A DNA stretch of 64,000 bases from Syngnathus acus (taxonomy: Eukaryota; Chordata; Actinopteri; Syngnathiformes; Syngnathidae). This document shows, piece after piece, positions 60,201 to 64,000 of this stretch. The translations under genes and the position numbers were made by a program. The notes beneath the pieces are model-generated. The model had not been told where the DNA came from. It worked only from the letters and a program-made list of their open reading frames with translations, and did not search any database. Every line of letters begins with the position of its first letter. Position 1 is the first letter of the stretch. Location of the stretch: NCBI RefSeq assembly GCF_901709675.1, contig NC_051089.1, positions 186,001-250,000 on the forward strand, in the 5' to 3' direction.

Positions 60201-63200
60201 TTGGGTCAATGCGCCGAAAGATGATCAAGGCGCCCGAGTGGCACATTTGCTCGCCAAATACGGCCCAAAAGCGTCCAAATGAGACGAGGGTTAAGTCCGT
60301 CCCGCTCGCTCGCTCGCTCGCTCCCGCTAGATTGTTCTTCCCAAATCAAACAACGGAATGCGTGTGCTGGACTCTCGACTCTGTTGACAAAAGCGGGCTG
60401 GGCCGGGCGAGGGCCCCCCCCGCCTCTCACCTTGTCTGCGGGCGTGGACGGCGCCGAGGACGGGCGGGGCAGCGGGATGCTGCCGAGCAGATCGGCCACC
60501 TTGCGCATCTTTTCGTCCGACATCTTGATGTGCACTAGAGGCAGCTCGCCCGAAAGCTTCAACCTGCGTGCGGCAGGCAGAGCGGCTGAATTCTTGCGTC
60601 TTTACTTTGTGAGAAAAACACCACGACCTTCTGGGCGAGGTTCAGCGGCTCATCGTCATGGCAGGCCGGCGATGCGCCAACCCGGCCATCCGGGCGCCTA
60701 CCTGGGCATCCGGGCGTCCTTGTCCACCATGCACTTGGACAGGCCAAGCGTCAGGTCCAGGGGCCGCAGGATGTGCTGGCCAGAAGAATTCTTCCACTCG
60801 TTACCTGGAGGGACGCCCAAAAGCCATCGGCTTCATTTTCAAATTTCATTCCATTTCATCCACGGGCGCTCCTTGGAAAATGAGCCGGCCCAAATTCGAC
60901 CGCGGCAGAAAGGACCGCAACATATGACAGCACAAGAAAGATAATGAGTCACGTACGGCAAAAATCGGAAAGAAAAACTAAGGACAAAGTATTGCAAAAA
61001 GGTTTGGGGGGGAACAAATGCGGTCTCGCATGCGCGTACCCGACTCGCTGTAGAGGACTTGCACCCGTCGCAGTTGCACGCTGTATCGCTCATACGCTCG
61101 GTCCATGATCTCCTCCAGAGACGAGAAGGACGGCGACCGCACGTCCTCGTCAACACTGTTGAACTGGCACGCACGCATGCACGCTCGCTCACTCTGCTAT
61201 GACACAAATCGACTCTTGTAGGCCGGCACCAACCTGGAGGTTTCCAAAGTCCACCACGATGAGCTCGGAAGTGTCCGAGTAGGAGCCGGACTTGGGCAGC
61301 AGAAGGTAGGACGGACGCAGGTCCATCTTTAGGTCCAGCACCTTGCGCGTCTCGATGATGTGAGACAAACCTGCAATGACGCCAGCAGGTCAAAAGGGGG
61401 AGGGTAGGGGAGGCAAAGGCAAGCGCCGCCGCCGCCGCCACCACCTGCTGCCGTCTTTTCTTTCAGCTCCTCCAGGGTGGAAAGCGTCGCTGAGGTCAGC
61501 ACCTGCAGGTCCATGCCTTTGGCCATCCTGAAGAACTCCACCAAGCTGTTCACCGTCATCTGGAAGGCACCGAGGCGTGAGAGGGCGTCGGCGCCAGAAC
61601 GCCCGGGCACGCGCCAACTTACGGCGTCGTAGATGATCTGCACGGGCTGCGAGTGGACGCGGACGACGTGATCGGCCGGGCTGTCGTCGGGGTTGAGCTC
61701 AAAGGCCACGCGGAGCAGCGCCGCCGCCGCCGAGTCGCCCGCCGACGAGATGAGGGAAGGCGCGCCGGTGCCGGCGTCCAGGCCCGTCACGCTCCACTGC
61801 TGCAGAGACGCCTCCAGCCTGCTCAAAGGACGCACGGCGGGCCTCGAGTCGAGCGGAGCGGAACGCAACGCAACGCAGGCCCCAGAAAGCCCTGACGGCA
61901 TTTCGTCAAGCGGGCCGGAAGGAGCAAGGCCACCCACCTGAGGGCCTGGGCTCCGGGTCTCTGGGAGATTTTGGTGCTGAGCTGAGTCATCTGGACCTGG
62001 AGGATTTCCGCAACGCCGGGTTGCTCTCTGACTGTCACCGAGGTCCGGAAGAGCCGAAAGCTGAGCTCCACAGCGACGTACTGGAGGCGACACCGCGGAG
62101 CAGTCAGGAGCGGTCGGCACGCCAGTCCGCTTGGAAACTTTGCGGTCCGCCCGGCGACCTCGTACCTGTTTGGGCAGGGCCGGGTCACGCGAGCTGGCGC
62201 TGTAACCGATGGCGGCGTAGAGCTTCTCCTTCTCCTCCGCCGTCATGATGCCGTCCAAAGCCGAGCCTGAGGAGCAGCGTGGAGAAAGGCTCGGCGTGGT
62301 GGGGAAAGGCTCGGCGTGGTGGGGAAAGGCTCGGCGTGGTGGGGAAAGGCTCGGCGTGGTGGGGAAAGGCTCGGTACGGTGGCGACGACGCCCTCCCCCC
62401 CCCGGCGCCCCTACTGACCCTCAGCCTCGTCCGACTCGCACTCCTCCTTCCGGGCCTTGCGGCCAAAGAAGCCGCTGAAGAATCCGCCCTGCTTCTGGAC
62501 CCCCCGAGCCTTCTTGGCGGCGAGCTTCTGTCCCGAGCGCAGCACCTGGAGGGGTTCAGGCGCCAGTCGTCACACATTTTGATTTGTGGCTCATTCATTT
62601 TGTTTTTTGCCAATTCAGGCAACATTGGGTGGGAGGGAGGTAGGGAGCGCTCATCAGGTCCACAAAAAAAAATCTGTACAAAAAGTACAAAATCATTTTG
62701 CTCAACTTTTTTTACAAATGAAATGTAAAGTTCATTTGGGGAAAAAACTTGAGCCCATCTTGAGTTTGCACTCTACCTCCATGTGGGCCTGCTGTCGAGC
62801 CAAGGTGATATTGAAGACATCTAGAACTTTCTCCAGGTCCTGGTACAAGCCCAAAGTATGCCAAATGAGTGCAAGAGCTCGCGCCGGCCGGCGCTGCGTA
62901 GGCCTCGGGAACCTGAAGTCGGCTCTCGGTGTCGGGGCCCGGCTTGTTCTGGCTCAGAATTTTGCTCTTGTAGGCCGTCTTGTAGGCCTTGACGTGCTGG
63001 CGGTGCCGCCTCATGTTGGACCAGGACCACATGCGGCACGAGCGGCGGACGTGAACTTCTAGGATGCTGCTGAAGGCGTAGCGCCACCTAGTGCGAGCAG
63101 GAAAACACACACTTGATGCCGTCACCGGTCGCTAGATTTCATTTTGCCGACAAACCAAGAAAAAGAACGGAGGGCTGCGATTTGAACCGATTGGAAGCGC

Positions 63201-64000
63201 GCAAACCCTTGTCGGAAGCCACAACGCCATCCAAACCGGGTTCAAATGGAAACGGATCATCGCAGAATACGACGGCAAGTGGGTGGCTGCCAAACACGGC
63301 GACGCTTTTGCGTCTGGAACGACGGCACGGCACTGACCAGATGGCGGCGGCGGCGCCGACCGGGACGTTGGGCCGGAACTTCCTGTAGGGGGCGTTCCTC
63401 ACCATGCGGTCTACGGACTCCAGCATCTCCACCATGGTCACGTACTTTGGACCGGCGCCAAACAAACACGGTCAGTCGTCACGGAGACGATAGCGCAATT
63501 TCACCATTGCGTCACCTGAGCTTTGGTGATCTGGACGTCGATGTTTTGGACCTCCAGGTGCACTCGGGCTTTCGGGGAGTCCAGTTCCTGCTCGGCATTG
63601 GGGTTGATGCGCATTTGGGCCGAAGCGAAGATGGGCTTGAAAACTGGAGAACAACAAGAGGCCACTCTGAATGCGACGCCGACACAGATGTTGAACGGAA
63701 CGTTCGATTGGCTGCCAGCGCCGGCCCGCTTCAAACGGACCTTTGACTTCTACAGCCGTCAGTGGCAGTGAATGAGATGATATGACATTGGCAAAGATCT
63801 ACACGGGTGTCTAGTCACACGTATGAATGTGACGGTGCTCTGGATCGGAATTGAGAAAACCGGCGGGAGCGGAATTGCCCGGCCCTGCTGCCAAACATCT
63901 GCTAGTTCCAGGCGAACAAACACAAAGTTCCGGCCGGGTGCACATAAAGAAAGGCAGGCCCATGTACTGACTGTAGTGGTAGTGAGGCGGCTCCCGGTCC
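43493..64000 (-). CDS. vps13c: VPS13C bridge-type lipid transfer protein, 74 exons in window, 5' part off-window
   Basis: VPS13C is a rod-like protein with a hydrophobic groove that moves glycerolipids between the ER and late endosomes/lysosomes or lipid droplets; human loss causes early-onset parkinsonism. Read on the minus strand, 74 exons sum to 3495 codons plus stop with every junction in phase. Human VPS13C is about 3750 aa, so roughly the first 300 residues, including the chorein N terminus, lie beyond 64000. Family landmarks: [35 protein letters not shown], two RBG repeat blocks, the VAB adaptor-binding region, [39 protein letters not shown] and a C-terminal PH-like domain with [19 protein letters not shown]. 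The match to VPS13C rather than VPS13A rests on the internal duplication and the PH region. Introns are mostly 70-200 bp, so the gene is extremely compact. The exon lists are in the five following entries. Confidence 0.95.
45918..45965 (+). repeat. (CAGAG)n pentamer in vps13c intron
   Basis: About eight copies, some as CACAG, between the exons at 46028-46161 and 45819-45900. Confidence 0.85.
46398..46456 (+). repeat. (GGAT)n microsatellite in vps13c intron
   Basis: About 12 tandem copies between the exons at 46630-46741 and 46232-46345. It creates Ser-Ile-His-Pro frames on the minus strand that are artefacts. Confidence 0.95.
48245..48281 (+). repeat. (AATC)n microsatellite in vps13c intron
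   Basis: Nine tandem copies between the exons at 48370-48503 and 48060-48186. Confidence 0.93.
49044..49082 (+). repeat. (CACGC)n pentamer in vps13c intron
   Basis: Seven to eight copies of CACGC between the exons at 49110-49217 and 48863-49015. Confidence 0.9.
54016..57052 (-). other. vps13c: vps13c exons 27-37: second copy of the internal duplication
   Basis: Exons: 56871-57052, 56311-56479, 56089-56168, 55966-56025, 55618-55759, 55423-55545, 55257-55360, 55000-55170, 54451-54755, 54224-54374, 54016-54154. Lengths 182, 169, 80, 60, 142, 123, 104, 171, 305, 151, 139. Counterpart landmarks are [57 protein letters not shown] and [20 protein letters not shown]. Exon 27 holds three copies of ETGADP (an 18-bp coding repeat). 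Confidence 0.9.
56699..56808 (+). repeat. (TTCC)n microsatellite in vps13c intron
   Basis: About 27 uninterrupted tetranucleotides between the exons at 56871-57052 and 56311-56479, in the intron after the first exon of the second duplicated block. Confidence 0.97.
57125..60044 (-). other. vps13c: vps13c exons 16-26: first copy of the internal duplication
   Basis: Exons: 59947-60044, 59699-59855, 59434-59507, 59312-59371, 58979-59123, 58645-58761, 58437-58540, 57971-58138, 57546-57850, 57290-57440, 57125-57233. Lengths 98, 157, 74, 60, 145, 117, 104, 168, 305, 151, 109. Landmarks [57 protein letters not shown] and [20 protein letters not shown] each recur in the second copy. Confidence 0.9.
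57447..57487 (+). repeat. (GGGA)n microsatellite in vps13c intron
   Basis: Ten copies. On the minus strand it is a TCCC run that forms the pyrimidine tract just before the acceptor of exon 57290-57440. Confidence 0.93.
60105..64000 (-). other. vps13c: vps13c exons 1-15 of window: N-terminal RBG region
   Basis: Exons: 63972-64000 (cut by window edge), 63516-63643, 63338-63444, 62913-63087, 62777-62839, 62419-62545, 62166-62266, 61938-62080, 61623-61818, 61445-61559, 61234-61370, 61040-61163, 60702-60804, 60431-60563, 60105-60177. Landmarks: [20 protein letters not shown] (62777-62839), [16 protein letters not shown] (62419-62545), DFGNLQ-type VVDFGNLQ (61234-61370) and [20 protein letters not shown] (60431-60563). 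The linker after exon 14 lacks the acidic FFAT motif expected in VPS13C. A 20-bp tandem repeat fills the intron at 62282-62369. Confidence 0.88.
62282..62369 (+). repeat. 20-bp minisatellite in vps13c intron
   Basis: About four and a half copies of GAAAGGCTCGGCGTGGTGGG, the last diverged, in the intron between exons 62419-62545 and 62166-62266. Confidence 0.93.

Overview
This is a window of vertebrate nuclear DNA, almost certainly from a ray-finned (teleost) fish with a compact genome. Every gene is split by GT-AG introns, many only 60-150 bp long. The spaces between exons are crowded with (TG)n, (CA)n, (TTCC)n and similar microsatellites. No bacterial, phage, CRISPR or viral features are visible. 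The species cannot be fixed from the sequence alone.

Six protein genes can be assembled exon by exon, and all their splice phases agree. From left to right they are: gpatch1 (+, 1297-6799, 20 exons, 943 aa, complete); hsd11b2 (-, 7933-10905, 5 exons, 378 aa, complete); a repeat-rich gene-poor stretch (about 11.1-17.3 kb); zdhhc1 (+, promoter near 17.3-17.6 kb, coding 18959-21502, 9 coding exons, 467 aa); adamts17 (+, 23536-31409, 23 exons, 1141 aa); a second gene-poor stretch (31.4-38.4 kb); a HIPK-like protein kinase (-, 38392-42223, 8 exons, about 719 aa); and vps13c (-, 43493 to beyond the right edge, 74 exons in window, 3495 codons before the stop, N-terminal part off-window). The genes do unrelated jobs: pre-mRNA splicing, glucocorticoid inactivation, protein palmitoylation, an extracellular metalloprotease, a nuclear-type kinase and inter-organelle lipid transfer. 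They are neighbours by chromosome history, not as a pathway. hsd11b2 next to zdhhc1 matches human 16q22.1.

The second gene-poor stretch holds the most unusual DNA. A 3.6-kb foldback structure (32941-36570) has roughly 0.8-kb inverted arms. Inside it is an array of six 236-bp units, each carrying a near-perfect or perfect 32-bp-stem hairpin. It is followed by a minisatellite built around telomere hexamers (37123-37346) and a 12-bp minisatellite of about 52 copies (37357-37983). Other notable points are a 78-bp inverted copy of an adamts17 exon/intron junction placed 2 kb downstream inside the same gene, an 11-exon internal duplication in vps13c, absence of the expected VAP-binding FFAT motif from the vps13c linker, and a kinase tail made of 13-residue repeats. 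I found no coherent new enzymatic or defence system; the novelty here is structural. Exon limits come from reading splice consensus, phase and family similarity by eye, so individual boundaries may be off by a few bases.
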